A DNA stretch of 32,333 bases, taken from Verrucomicrobiota bacterium. GTDB taxonomy: Bacteria > Verrucomicrobiota > Verrucomicrobiia > Chthoniobacterales > Chthoniobacteraceae. Location of the stretch: assembly GCA_009885995.1 (NCBI GenBank), contig VFJQ01000118.1:1-32333 (forward strand), read 5' to 3'. Under the pieces are notes generated by a model. The model worked only from the letters and a program-made list of their open reading frames with translations, was not told the DNA's origin and searched no databases. Each line of letters opens with the position of its first letter. The first letter of the stretch is position 1. A program made the position numbers and the translations under genes. This document shows positions 7,552 through 16,784 of this stretch, one piece after another.

Positions 7552-7769
7552 GTTCTGCCAAAACAAAATCTTCACCCTGCGCCTGCCAGAATTGCGGCCG
7601 CGGCTGCTCCGGAAAGAAGCACGCTCCCGCCGCCGAGGAGAAGCCGCCGGGATTCTTTTCCCGCCACGCGTGGATCTGGATCGCACTCGGCTACGCCGCC
7701 TTCCTCGGCGTCATGTTCACCTTCGTCTGGATCGCCCAGACCCACGCGCAACCGCTCGTCCTTCCATGA
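7548..7769 (+). CDS. Small membrane protein with N-terminal Cys cluster, in the place of CcoH
   Basis: 73 residues. The N-terminus has four closely spaced cysteines, CACQNCGRGC (11-20), then a Lys/Pro/Glu linker, then one membrane helix (about 41-63, AWIWIALGYAAFLGVMFTFV) and a short tail. It overlaps ccoG by ATGA and the next gene by ATGA, so it is firmly part of the operon. In most cbb3 operons this slot holds CcoH/FixH; there is no CcoH-like sequence here. If the N-terminus is cytoplasmic, as its charge suggests, the cysteines could receive copper from a chaperone or hold a metal. I do not recognise a named family, so the function is open. Confidence 0.7.
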   Translation: MSSAKTKSSPCACQNCGRGCSGKKHAPAAEEKPPGFFSRHAWIWIALGYAAFLGVMFTFVWIAQTHAQPLVLP

Positions 7770-8374
7770 CGCCGGACCTTGCCACGCCCATCGCCGCCGC
7801 TGCCGCAGGACTCGCCACGAGCCTGCACTGCGCCGGCATGTGTGGGCCGCTCGCGTGCGCGGTGAAGGCCGAACCGCTGCGCTACCACGCATCGCGCTTC
7901 ATCGCCTACTCGCTGGCCGGCGCGCTGTGCGGCGGCCTCGGGCAAAGCATCGTCGCCGTGTTCAAGTCCACGCCGATGCGCATCGCGCCCTGGGCGATGG
8001 CGCTCGTGCTTCTCGCCCTCGCGCTAGGCCTCGAAAAGAAACTCCCGCAGCCGCGATGGATCGCAAAGCTCATGCTCCGCGCGCGCCTTCGCGAGAACCT
8101 CGGTTTTCTCACGCCGCTGCTCCCCTGTGGTCCCCTGTGGTTGATGCTGGGCGTCGCCGCGGTCAGCGCATCCGCTGGCCGTGGCGCGCTCCTGCTCGCC
8201 GCATTCGTCGCCGGCACCATTCCGCTCTACGCGCTGCTCCAGTCCTCGTGGCTGCGCGCGCAAGGCCGCCTCTCACCGCTCTGGCTCATCCGCGCGCAAC
8301 GTGGGCTCGCCTTCGTCGCTGCCGCGCTGCTCGTCTGGCGCGCATCACTTCCTTCGCATGTCAGTTGCCACTGA
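7766..8374 (+). CDS. TauE/SafE-like membrane protein of the cbb3 operon
   Basis: 202 residues, mostly hydrophobic with about six helices. Near the N-terminus is the hallmark TSLHCAGMCGPLACAV (about 14-29) of the short, so-called sulfite-exporter TauE/SafE family often encoded next to CcoI/CcoS. A second conserved patch, TPLLPCGPLWLML, lies in the middle. The paired Cys/Pro motifs resemble those of the transmembrane part of DsbD/CcdA-type thiol carriers, and the family is thought to act in metal handling or redox for oxidase assembly; true sulfite export is unlikely in this context (inference). ATG at 7766 overlaps the previous stop. The last 17 bases overlap the start of ccoI. Confidence 0.8.
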   Translation: MTPDLATPIAAAAAGLATSLHCAGMCGPLACAVKAEPLRYHASRFIAYSLAGALCGGLGQSIVAVFKSTPMRIAPWAMALVLLALALGLEKKLPQPRWIAKLMLRARLRENLGFLTPLLPCGPLWLMLGVAAVSASAGRGALLLAAFVAGTIPLYALLQSSWLRAQGRLSPLWLIRAQRGLAFVAAALLVWRASLPSHVSCH

Positions 8375-10636
8375 GAAAAAGGTCTGCGTCCACTGCGGCA
8401 CGCCGTTTCGCCCTTCGGTCGCGCTCGTCGATTTCTGCTGCGCAGGTTGCCAGTTCGTCCACGACCTCATCGTGAAGAACGGCCTCGGCCAATTCTACGA
8501 TCTGCAGGACGCCGCGCTCCCGCCCGCACCCGGCACGGTCTTTCAGCCGCGCGACTACGCGTGGCTCGATACGCTCGCGCAGCAGTCCGCCGGCAAGCCG
8601 CTCACGCTCGACCTGCAAGGTATCTCCTGCATCGGCTGCGTGTGGCTGATCGAGCGTCTCTTCCATCGCCGCCCCGGCGCGCTCTCGCTGCGCGTCGATA
8701 CCACGCTCGGCCGCATGATCGTGCAAGCGTCGCCTGCCTTCGACTTCGCGAACTTCGCGCGCGAGTTGCAAAGCTTCGGTTACCTCATCGGCCCGCCCAT
8801 CGCCGGCGCGAAGCCCGCATCGCGCGCGCTCATGCTGCGCCTCGGCCTCTGCGCTGCGCTCGCAATGAACGCGATGCTCTTCACCGTGCCGACCTACCTC
8901 GGCATGAAGCCCGGCGCGCAGTTCGCCGATCTCTTCGCCTCCGTCGCCTTCGCCTGCGGCACGCTCAGCTTGCTCATCGGTGGCAGCTACTTCATCCGCC
9001 GCGCGTGGCAAAGCGTGCGGCGCGGCGTGCTGCACATCGATCTGCCCATCGCGCTCGGCCTCATCGCCGCGTGGAGCGGTTCCGTCATCGCGTGGCGCAC
9101 TCACCATGCGGGCTTCGTGTATTTCGATTTCGTCTCCACGTTCACCTTCCTCATGCTCGTCGGCCGCTGGCTCCAGCAAAAAGCCGTCGAGAACAACCGC
9201 GCGCGCCTCCTCGCGACCGAACCTGATCTTATCCGCCCCGACACCGGCGAGCGCTACCTCATCACCCCCGGCGCGACCGTGCCCGTGCGCTCGCTGCTCC
9301 ACTCGCCTGCCGCGAGCCTCAGCCTCCAGTGGATCAACGGCGAACCCGACGCGCAGTCCGCCCGCGCCGGCCAGTCCATCGCCGCCGGCGCGATCAATCT
9401 CACCTCCACCGAACTCGAACTCGAAGCGCTCGAGCCGTGGAGCGAGTCGCTGCTCTCCCGCCTCGTCGAGCAGACCCGCAGCGAACCCGCGCGCGACACG
9501 CGGCTTGAAAATTTCCTGCGCACTTACCTCGTCGTCGTCCTCGCCGTCGCCGCGGGTGCCTTCGTCGGCTGGGTTGCTGGCACCGGCGATGTGCTGCGCG
9601 CGCTGCAAGTGCTCACCTCCATCCTCGTCGTCTCCTGTCCCTGCGCCGCCGGTGTCGCGATCCCGCTCGCCGATGATCTCGCCGCCGCTCGCGTCCAGCG
9701 GTTCGGCGTTTTCATCCGTGAGTCGAGCATCTGGCAGCGGCTGCTGCGGCTGAAGCAGATCGTCTTCGACAAGACCGGCACGCTCACGCTGCAAGGTGCG
9801 GAACTCACCAACCCGGCATCCCTCTACGATCTCAACCCGCGGCAACTCGCCGTGCTGCTCGCCCTCGTCCGCGAGAACCTCCACCCCGTTGCGTCCACGC
9901 TGCGCGAGGCCTTGATGGCGCGCGGAATCAGCCCTGCCGTGCTCGATGCGCTCCCGCGAGAACACGTCGGCCTCGGCCTCGAAGTCGAGCACGAGGGCCA
10001 GTCGTGGAAACTCGGCCGCCCATCGTGGAGTGGCGCGAGCAGCGACGAGTGCGTCTTCTCATGCGACGGCGAAGTGCTCGCCGGCTTCCGATTCACCGAA
10101 TCAGTCCGCACCGACGCCGCCGACGCGATCCACGAATTCCGCCGCCGGGGCCTCGCCGTGCAAATCCTCAGCGGCGACCAACCGCAGAAGGTTGCGCGAC
10201 TTACCGCCGCGCTCGCCCTGCCCGCACACGCCGGCCTCGGCTCACTCACGCCCGATGAAAAAGCCGCGTGGCTCCGCACGCACGACGCCGCGCACACGTT
10301 GATGATCGGCGACGGCGCGAACGACAGCCTCGCCTTCAACGAAGCCCTCTGCACCGGCACGCCCGCGATCGACCGCGGCCTGCTCGAGCACAAAGCCGAC
10401 TTCTACTTCTTCGGTCGCAGCCTCGCCGGTCTGCGCGCTCTGCTCGACACCGCCCGCGCCCGCGCCCGCGCCACGCGCCACGTCGTCACCTTCGCCATCG
10501 CCTACAACGCCATCGCCGTCGCGCTCTCCGCCACCGGCCACATGAGCCCGCTCGCCGCCGCCGTGCTCATGCCACTCAGCTCGCTCGTCACGATCGGGCT
10601 GGTGCTGCTGACGCTGCGAGGCGCAAGCGGACCGGG

Positions 10637-12571
<1,935 letters not shown>

Positions 12572-12581
12572 CAGACCGCGC

Positions 12582-12610
12582 GCAGTAGTGGAACTGCTTG
12601 GCGAATGCAA
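12582..12610 (-). promoter_or_regulatory. Probable promoter of speA
   Basis: On the minus strand TTGCAT (12610-12605) is followed after 17 bp by TACTGC (12587-12582). The -10 ends 10 bases before the ATG at 12571, giving a predicted leader of only about 3-4 bases. Match to the sigma-70 consensus is moderate. Confidence 0.45.
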
Positions 12611-12645
12611 TGGGCTGCTCGTGAAAATTTCGCCGGGTGCGCGGC

Positions 12646-12674
12646 TTGTCAGCGCCGGGCACGCCACGTAGCGT
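12646..12674 (+). promoter_or_regulatory. Probable promoter of the bifunctional-nuclease gene (leaderless type)
   Basis: TTGTCA (12646-12651), a 17-bp spacer and TAGCGT (12669-12674). Only six bases separate the -10 from the GTG start at 12681, so transcription should start at or within a base or so of the start codon, leaving no room for a Shine-Dalgarno sequence. Confidence 0.55.
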
Positions 12675-12680
12675 GCGGCC

Positions 12681-13151
12681 GTGGCAAAACCCGTCATCGA
12701 AGCACAAGTTCGCGCCGTCCTCCCGTTCAACAACGGGCGCGCCGTGTTCATCGGCAACGACGAGAAAGTCTTCGTGATCTACGTCGATGAGAGCGTCGGC
12801 TCGGCGATCTCGATGTTCATCAACAAGACGCCCAAGGAGCGCCCGCTCACTCACGACCTCATGGGCCACCTCATGAAGGCGCTCGGCGCGAAAGTGGAGC
12901 GGGTGATCATCAACGACCTCAAGAGCGAGACGTATTTCGCTCGGCTCATCATCAGCGCCGAGAACGAGCTGTTTGAAAAGAAGCTCATCGAACTCGATGG
13001 CCGCCCGAGCGACTGCCTGGCGCTCGCGATCCAGCAAGGCGCGCCCATTTATGTGAGCCGCGAGGTGTGGGACGAAGTCGAGGATCGCAGCGACGTGCTC
13101 AAGCAGCTCGAGGAAAACGAGCCGCCGGCCGAAGGCGAAAGCGAAGAGTAG
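12681..13151 (+). CDS. Bifunctional nuclease (BFN/DUF151) domain protein
   Basis: 156 residues. The BFN domain spans about 10-130, with conserved segments ALGAKVERVIINDLKSETYF and the family core GRPSDCLALAIQQGAPIYVS (about 107-126); the tail is acidic (EENEPPAEGESEE). Relatives in plants and bacteria have reported DNase/RNase activity or act as small regulatory domains beside UvrB/C-like motifs; this copy has no extra domain. The start is GTG at 12681, six bases from a -10 element. It is divergent from speA. A double hairpin begins just downstream and may insulate it from the convergent oxygenase gene. Confidence 0.88.
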   Translation: MAKPVIEAQVRAVLPFNNGRAVFIGNDEKVFVIYVDESVGSAISMFINKTPKERPLTHDLMGHLMKALGAKVERVIINDLKSETYFARLIISAENELFEKKLIELDGRPSDCLALAIQQGAPIYVSREVWDEVEDRSDVLKQLEENEPPAEGESEE

Positions 13152-13154
13152 CCA

Positions 13155-13229
13155 GGTAGGGACCGCTGTCCCCAGCGGTCCGTGTTTCACTCGCGTCGCG
13201 ACGGACGGCTGAGGACAGCCGTCCCTACC
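13155..13229. repeat. REPIN-like element: two palindromes in inverted orientation
   Basis: Hairpin one: GGACCGCTG (13160-13168), loop TCCC, CAGCGGTCC (13173-13181). Hairpin two: GGACGGCTG (13203-13211), loop AGGA, CAGCCGTCC (13216-13224). In addition the outer ends match perfectly: GGTAGGGAC (13155-13163) and GTCCCTACC (13221-13229). Two REP-like palindromes facing each other across about 21 bp is the layout of a REPIN, a mobile repeat moved in trans by a RAYT transposase. It sits between the stop codons of convergent genes (13151 and 13232), where it can also act as a bidirectional terminator. Confidence 0.8.
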
Positions 13230-13231
13230 AG

Positions 13232-13843
13232 TCAGTTCACCGCGGTGTTGAACGACACCACGATCCGCAGCGCCTCCGGATCGTCGCACTCATACGGCTC
13301 GACCCAATGGTTCGCCCACGACGGGAAAACGAGAATCTCGCCCTCACTCGGCTGCACGCTGACGGTCGGGTTCATCCACGGCGGCTTCACCTTCAAGCGG
13401 CGCATCCCCTCAGTCTCGTGCGCGTTCAAGTTCAGCCGCGGATCCTGGAAGATGATCGCGCCGCCCTTCATCCCCTCGGGCACGGACAGATAAAGCGCGC
13501 CGCTGAGCAGGTTCGCCGCGTGGTTGTGCGGCACGTTGTAGTCGCCGGGCCGGTTGATGACCGTCCAGCCCGTGAGCGCCAGCGCGATCTCACCGCTATA
13601 CCCGAAGACTTCGCCGATGTAGCCGAAGAGCGCGCTCGTCACCGCAGCACGCATCGCCGGAAACTGCGTGTGGTCTGGCGAAAAGAGATTGCCCGTCGAG
13701 TGCCAGCCGCCGCGGTTCGATTTCGTCTCGCCCGGCGACGCGGCGCGCAAGCCGAGCAAGTATTTGCAGGCCTCCGCGCACTGCTCCGGCGTCATCCCGG
13801 CCTTATCACGCAGGATCGGCGTGGTGAAGACGTGATTGAGCAC
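13232..13843 (-). CDS. Putative 2-oxoglutarate/Fe(II)-dependent oxygenase (TIGR02466-like)
   Basis: 203 residues, right for this family of small cupin-fold dioxygenases. The double-stranded beta-helix core is seen from about 85 to 200: GWTVINRPGDYNVPHNHAAN, then LLSGALYLSVPEG, GGAIIFQDPR, FPSWANHWVEPYE and RIVVSFN. Probable iron ligands are H106/H108 and H179, and R193 would bind 2-oxoglutarate; the usual H-x-D acidic ligand is not obvious in HNH, so activity needs care. The longer frame starts inside the upstream reductase gene; GTG at 13843, two bases after that gene's stop, gives MLNHVFTTPILRDKAG and the right length. It is the last gene of a three-gene minus-strand run. Substrate unknown. 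Confidence 0.75.
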   Translation of the reverse strand: MLNHVFTTPILRDKAGMTPEQCAEACKYLLGLRAASPGETKSNRGGWHSTGNLFSPDHTQFPAMRAAVTSALFGYIGEVFGYSGEIALALTGWTVINRPGDYNVPHNHAANLLSGALYLSVPEGMKGGAIIFQDPRLNLNAHETEGMRRLKVKPPWMNPTVSVQPSEGEILVFPSWANHWVEPYECDDPEALRIVVSFNTAVN

Positions 13844-13845
13844 GG

Positions 13846-14853
13846 CTAGATGCGGACCACGAGCTTCCCGAAGTGCGCGCCGCTCTCCATCCGCGCGAAG
13901 GCCGCGCGCGCATCTGCGAAGTTGAACACGCGATCGATCACCGGCTCGATCCGGTGCAGCGAGATCGCGCGATTCATCGCCTCGAACATCTCGCGGCTGC
14001 CCACGTAGAGCCCGCACACGCACGCCGACTTCGCGATAATCTGCCAGGGGTTGATCTTGCCCTCGAATCCCGTGAGCACGCCGATGGTGTGGACTTGCCC
14101 GCCGTAGGCCACGGACTCGATCGACTTCTCGAGCGTGCCCCAGCCGCCGACTTCCACCACATGGTCGGCCCCGCGCTTGTTCGTGAGTTCATGCACGCGC
14201 ACCTGCCAGTCGGGGAAGGTGCGGTAATTGATCGTGTCGTCCGCGCCCAGTTCGCGCGCCTTCGCGAGCTTTGCATCGCTCGACGACGTGATGATCACCC
14301 GCGCGCCGTGCATCTTCGCAATCTGCAACGCGAAGATCGATACCCCGCCGGTCCCGAGCAGCAGCACCGTCTCGCCTGCGCACACCCGGCCGTTTTCCAC
14401 CAGCGCGTGCCACGCCGTGAGCGCCGCGCACGGCAGCGTCGATGCCTGCTCGAAGCTCAGGTGCTCCGGGATCGGGACGAGGCCGTTCTCCCGGAAAATG
14501 ACTTCCTGCGCGAGCACGCCATGCAAGGGCCCACCGAGGTCGGACCGCATCACTTCCCGCCGGATTCGCCCTGAGTCCCAATCCTGGAAAAAGCAGCCGA
14601 TCACCCGGTCCCCCGCCTTCCACTTCGTCACACCCGCGCCAACCTCGACGACCTCCCCCGCTCCATCCGAGCACGGGATGAGCGGCGTGAGCGCGCCGGG
14701 CCGCTCGATGCGCGTGGCGATGAGATCACGGTAGTTGACCGACGCCGCGCGCATGCGCACGCGCACTTGGCCATCGCCCAACTCCGGCCGCGGCACATCG
14801 GCGAGCACCAGCCCTTCGAGCGAGCCGCGATGCTGGATCTGCCAGGCCTTCAC
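13846..14853 (-). CDS. Medium-chain (zinc-type) alcohol dehydrogenase / quinone oxidoreductase
   Basis: 335 residues with a GroES-like N-terminal domain (about 25-125) and a Rossmann NAD(P)-binding domain (about 150-270; LLLGTGGVSIFALQIAKMHG holds the glycine motif). Segments VNYRDL and IPCSDGAGEVVEVG are typical of the quinone-oxidoreductase branch (COG0604). Catalytic zinc ligands of true alcohol dehydrogenases are not evident, so NADPH-dependent reduction of enones or quinones is the better guess. GTG at 14853 has an excellent ribosome site (GGAGGA five bases upstream), and its first bases overlap the stop of the DUF5069 gene, so the two are translationally coupled. Two bases separate its stop from the oxygenase start. 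Confidence 0.85.
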   Translation of the reverse strand: MKAWQIQHRGSLEGLVLADVPRPELGDGQVRVRMRAASVNYRDLIATRIERPGALTPLIPCSDGAGEVVEVGAGVTKWKAGDRVIGCFFQDWDSGRIRREVMRSDLGGPLHGVLAQEVIFRENGLVPIPEHLSFEQASTLPCAALTAWHALVENGRVCAGETVLLLGTGGVSIFALQIAKMHGARVIITSSSDAKLAKARELGADDTINYRTFPDWQVRVHELTNKRGADHVVEVGGWGTLEKSIESVAYGGQVHTIGVLTGFEGKINPWQIIAKSACVCGLYVGSREMFEAMNRAISLHRIEPVIDRVFNFADARAAFARMESGAHFGKLVVRI

Positions 14854-15293
14854 GCCTTTCCTCCGAAATCGACGTGGTCTTCGAGATCGAGCAAGTCGCC
14901 CCACGTCGCGATGTCCGTGCGGTTCGGCGCGATCTTCTCGTGGATGCCATTGAAGAACGCGCGCGACTCGTGATCGGTCGGCACTGCCGCATCGCGCCAC
15001 GCACTCCACTGGGCGATCTCGACCGGCGAAGGTTTGTTCGCCGAGCTGCAGTTGATCCAGTCGAGGATCGCACCGTCTCCCCCGCCCTTCGCCACCTCGG
15101 CCTTGAGCCTCTCCGGATCGACGCCGACGAAGCGCATGAAGTGCTGATCGAGTGGGCAATTGTAGTGATACTCGCCGCTCGTGCCGGCGAGTTCCGCGCG
15201 GCACTTGTCGAGCATCCGCGGCAGGAGCGCGTAGCCGCCGAGCCGGCAGCGAGGGCTGCGCGGCGCTTTTTGAGTCAAGTCGGGTGGATTCAT
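14850..15293 (-). CDS. DUF5069 domain protein
   Basis: 147 residues covering a complete DUF5069 domain: it opens MNPPDLTQKAPRSPRCRLGG, continues LLPRMLDKCRAELAG, then GEYHYNCPLDQHFMRFVGVD. The family is common in Verrucomicrobiota and its function is unknown; no catalytic motif can be assigned. ATG at 15293 gives the family's N-terminus; the frame stays open for 18 codons upstream without similarity. Its stop overlaps the GTG of the reductase gene, so it heads a coupled three-gene unit with the reductase and the putative oxygenase. Confidence 0.8.
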   Translation of the reverse strand: MNPPDLTQKAPRSPRCRLGGYALLPRMLDKCRAELAGTSGEYHYNCPLDQHFMRFVGVDPERLKAEVAKGGGDGAILDWINCSSANKPSPVEIAQWSAWRDAAVPTDHESRAFFNGIHEKIAPNRTDIATWGDLLDLEDHVDFGGKA

Positions 15294-15362
15294 GGAATGC
15301 GTTACTTGCGCCGGGAAAGTCGCGACGTCGAGCGAGCAGTGCCACATCCGCCTGCGCGCAGC

Positions 15363-15380
15363 CCCAGCATCATCGCTGGG
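15363..15380 (-). terminator. Small hairpin downstream of the YD-repeat gene
   Basis: CCCAGC (15363-15368) and GCTGGG (15375-15380) enclose a 6-base loop, 15 bp beyond the stop of the minus-strand gene that ends at 15396. There is no T-run, so an intrinsic terminator role is weakly supported. Confidence 0.3.
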
Positions 15381-15395
15381 CCACGCCTCGCTGCC

Positions 15396-16568
15396 TCAGT
15401 CTTCGCCGAGGGTGAAAGGCAGGCTTTCGGTGTCGCTGAAGAAGAAGCCGGCGCCGACGTTCTGCTCGAGTTGGAGGATGCCGGAGAGCTTTCGCGTCTT
15501 GTCGCCCAGCAGCAGGCTGCCGGAGACGGCGCCGGTCTTCACGCTGAGCTTGAGCTTCACTTGCTCCGGATTCGGCTCGTCCACTTTGATCACGTTCTTC
15601 GTGTCGAGCGTGAAGGCGCGGCTCACGGTCGGCGTGAGGAAGTCGCCATTCGGCGTGGTGTCCGGCAGGTCAAGCACGCGCCTGCCTTTCGCTGGCGCCG
15701 TGTAGCGCGCGGCGCTGAAATCGAGCTGGGTCGTGAACGGCGCGAGGTAGGGCGCCTTCGCCGTCGTGGTGATCCAGTCGAGCGTGCCGGCGAAATCGCC
15801 CGCGCCCGGCAGCGGCGCGAAGTCCACGAGCCCCGCGACGAAGCCCTGATTTTTGGGAGCCGGAGCGAACAGCGGCCAGCGCGTCTCGCTGACCAGTTTC
15901 GTGCCCTGCGAGACTTTCGAGCCGTCGGCCAGCGTCGCCGCGAGCTTCACCGAGCCGGTCTTGCCGATCGTCACGCTGCCGAAGCCGGTCCCTTTCGGCG
16001 TGGTCGTCAGGTTCTCCGTCGCGGCGAAGAGCCCGGTGAATTTCCCGACTGCGCCGCCCGGTGCCGGGCTCTTCTTTCCAAACGGCGCCGCGAACGCGGT
16101 CAGCGTCGCGACCACGCCGCCGGTGAAGCTGCCGGTGATCTCGTGCGTGGCCGGGTCGATGTGCAGCGCGAGTTGGATGTCCGAGCCGCCGAGCGTGAAC
16201 GCCGCCACGTCACCATTCGCATCGAAGGTGCCCTTCACTTTGAACGTCTTCCCACCGAGCACGACCTGGCCGGTGAATCCGCCCGTGAGCGTGACGCTGA
16301 GCGTGACAAATCCCGCGCCCGCACTCGATGCCGGGTTCGCCGCAATCAGCCCCGCGTAGCTCCCCGCCAGCGGCACGAAGAGCGACTCTGAGTTTGTGCG
16401 CGCGAGCAGGTTTCCATTCGCATCGTAGCTGTAGCTGGTGCTGCTGACGCCGCCGTAGTTCGCCGTGCTGAGGCGGCCCGCGGAGTCGTAGGTGTAGGAA
16501 ATGACGAGCGCATGCGCGGGCAGAGCGAGCGCGGCGAGGAGGGCGAGGAAGCAAGGCGTGTGTTTCAT
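15396..16568 (-). CDS. Secreted YD-repeat/beta-rich protein
   Basis: 390 residues. A signal peptide (1-20, ending LALPAHA) is followed at once by two YD (RHS-type) repeats: YTYDSAGRLSTANYGG and YSYDANGNLLART. The remainder (about 60-390) is a beta-rich region with repeated units such as GSYAGLI, GFVTLSVTLTGGFTGQV, GKFTGLFAATE and GDFAGTLDW, a domain type frequent in large secreted proteins of Verrucomicrobiota. It is presumably exported to the periplasm or surface; no catalytic motif is visible. The gene lies directly downstream of the giant RHS gene on the same strand, with 216 bp between, and shares the YD motif with it. Whether it is a degenerate partner, a duplicate or an independent adhesin is unknown. 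Confidence 0.7.
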   Translation of the reverse strand: MKHTPCFLALLAALALPAHALVISYTYDSAGRLSTANYGGVSSTSYSYDANGNLLARTNSESLFVPLAGSYAGLIAANPASSAGAGFVTLSVTLTGGFTGQVVLGGKTFKVKGTFDANGDVAAFTLGGSDIQLALHIDPATHEITGSFTGGVVATLTAFAAPFGKKSPAPGGAVGKFTGLFAATENLTTTPKGTGFGSVTIGKTGSVKLAATLADGSKVSQGTKLVSETRWPLFAPAPKNQGFVAGLVDFAPLPGAGDFAGTLDWITTTAKAPYLAPFTTQLDFSAARYTAPAKGRRVLDLPDTTPNGDFLTPTVSRAFTLDTKNVIKVDEPNPEQVKLKLSVKTGAVSGSLLLGDKTRKLSGILQLEQNVGAGFFFSDTESLPFTLGED

Positions 16569-16601
16569 GGCAGGTCAGTGGCGTGGGTGCATTCGTGGCC
16601 G

Positions 16602-16622
16602 GAGCCGGCGCTTTGCCGGCTC
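16602..16622. terminator. GC-rich hairpin between the two YD-repeat genes
   Basis: GAGCCGGC (16602-16609), loop GCTTT, GCCGGCTC (16615-16622): a perfect 8-bp stem between the RHS gene's stop (16785) and the next gene's start (16568). On the minus strand it could end the RHS transcript, but there is no T-run; a REP-type palindrome is the alternative. Confidence 0.4.
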
Positions 16623-16784
16623 GCATCGCGCATTGGGACTGGATGCGGCTCGCTCAAGTGTGAACGACCGCTTTTCTCCGCCTCCGCACGCACAAAGACA
16701 ACTCGAAACTTGTCGCTCCGCCGCCGCCGTTGTGCCGGGTGATGATCGTCTGCACGCGCTGGAGCTTGGTGTGGGCACGGGTGC

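Noticed and set aside
7766..8374. Sulfite exporter function from the TauE/SafE name
   Set aside because: The HCAGMCGP motif subgroup and its overlaps with ccoI point to oxidase assembly or metal handling.
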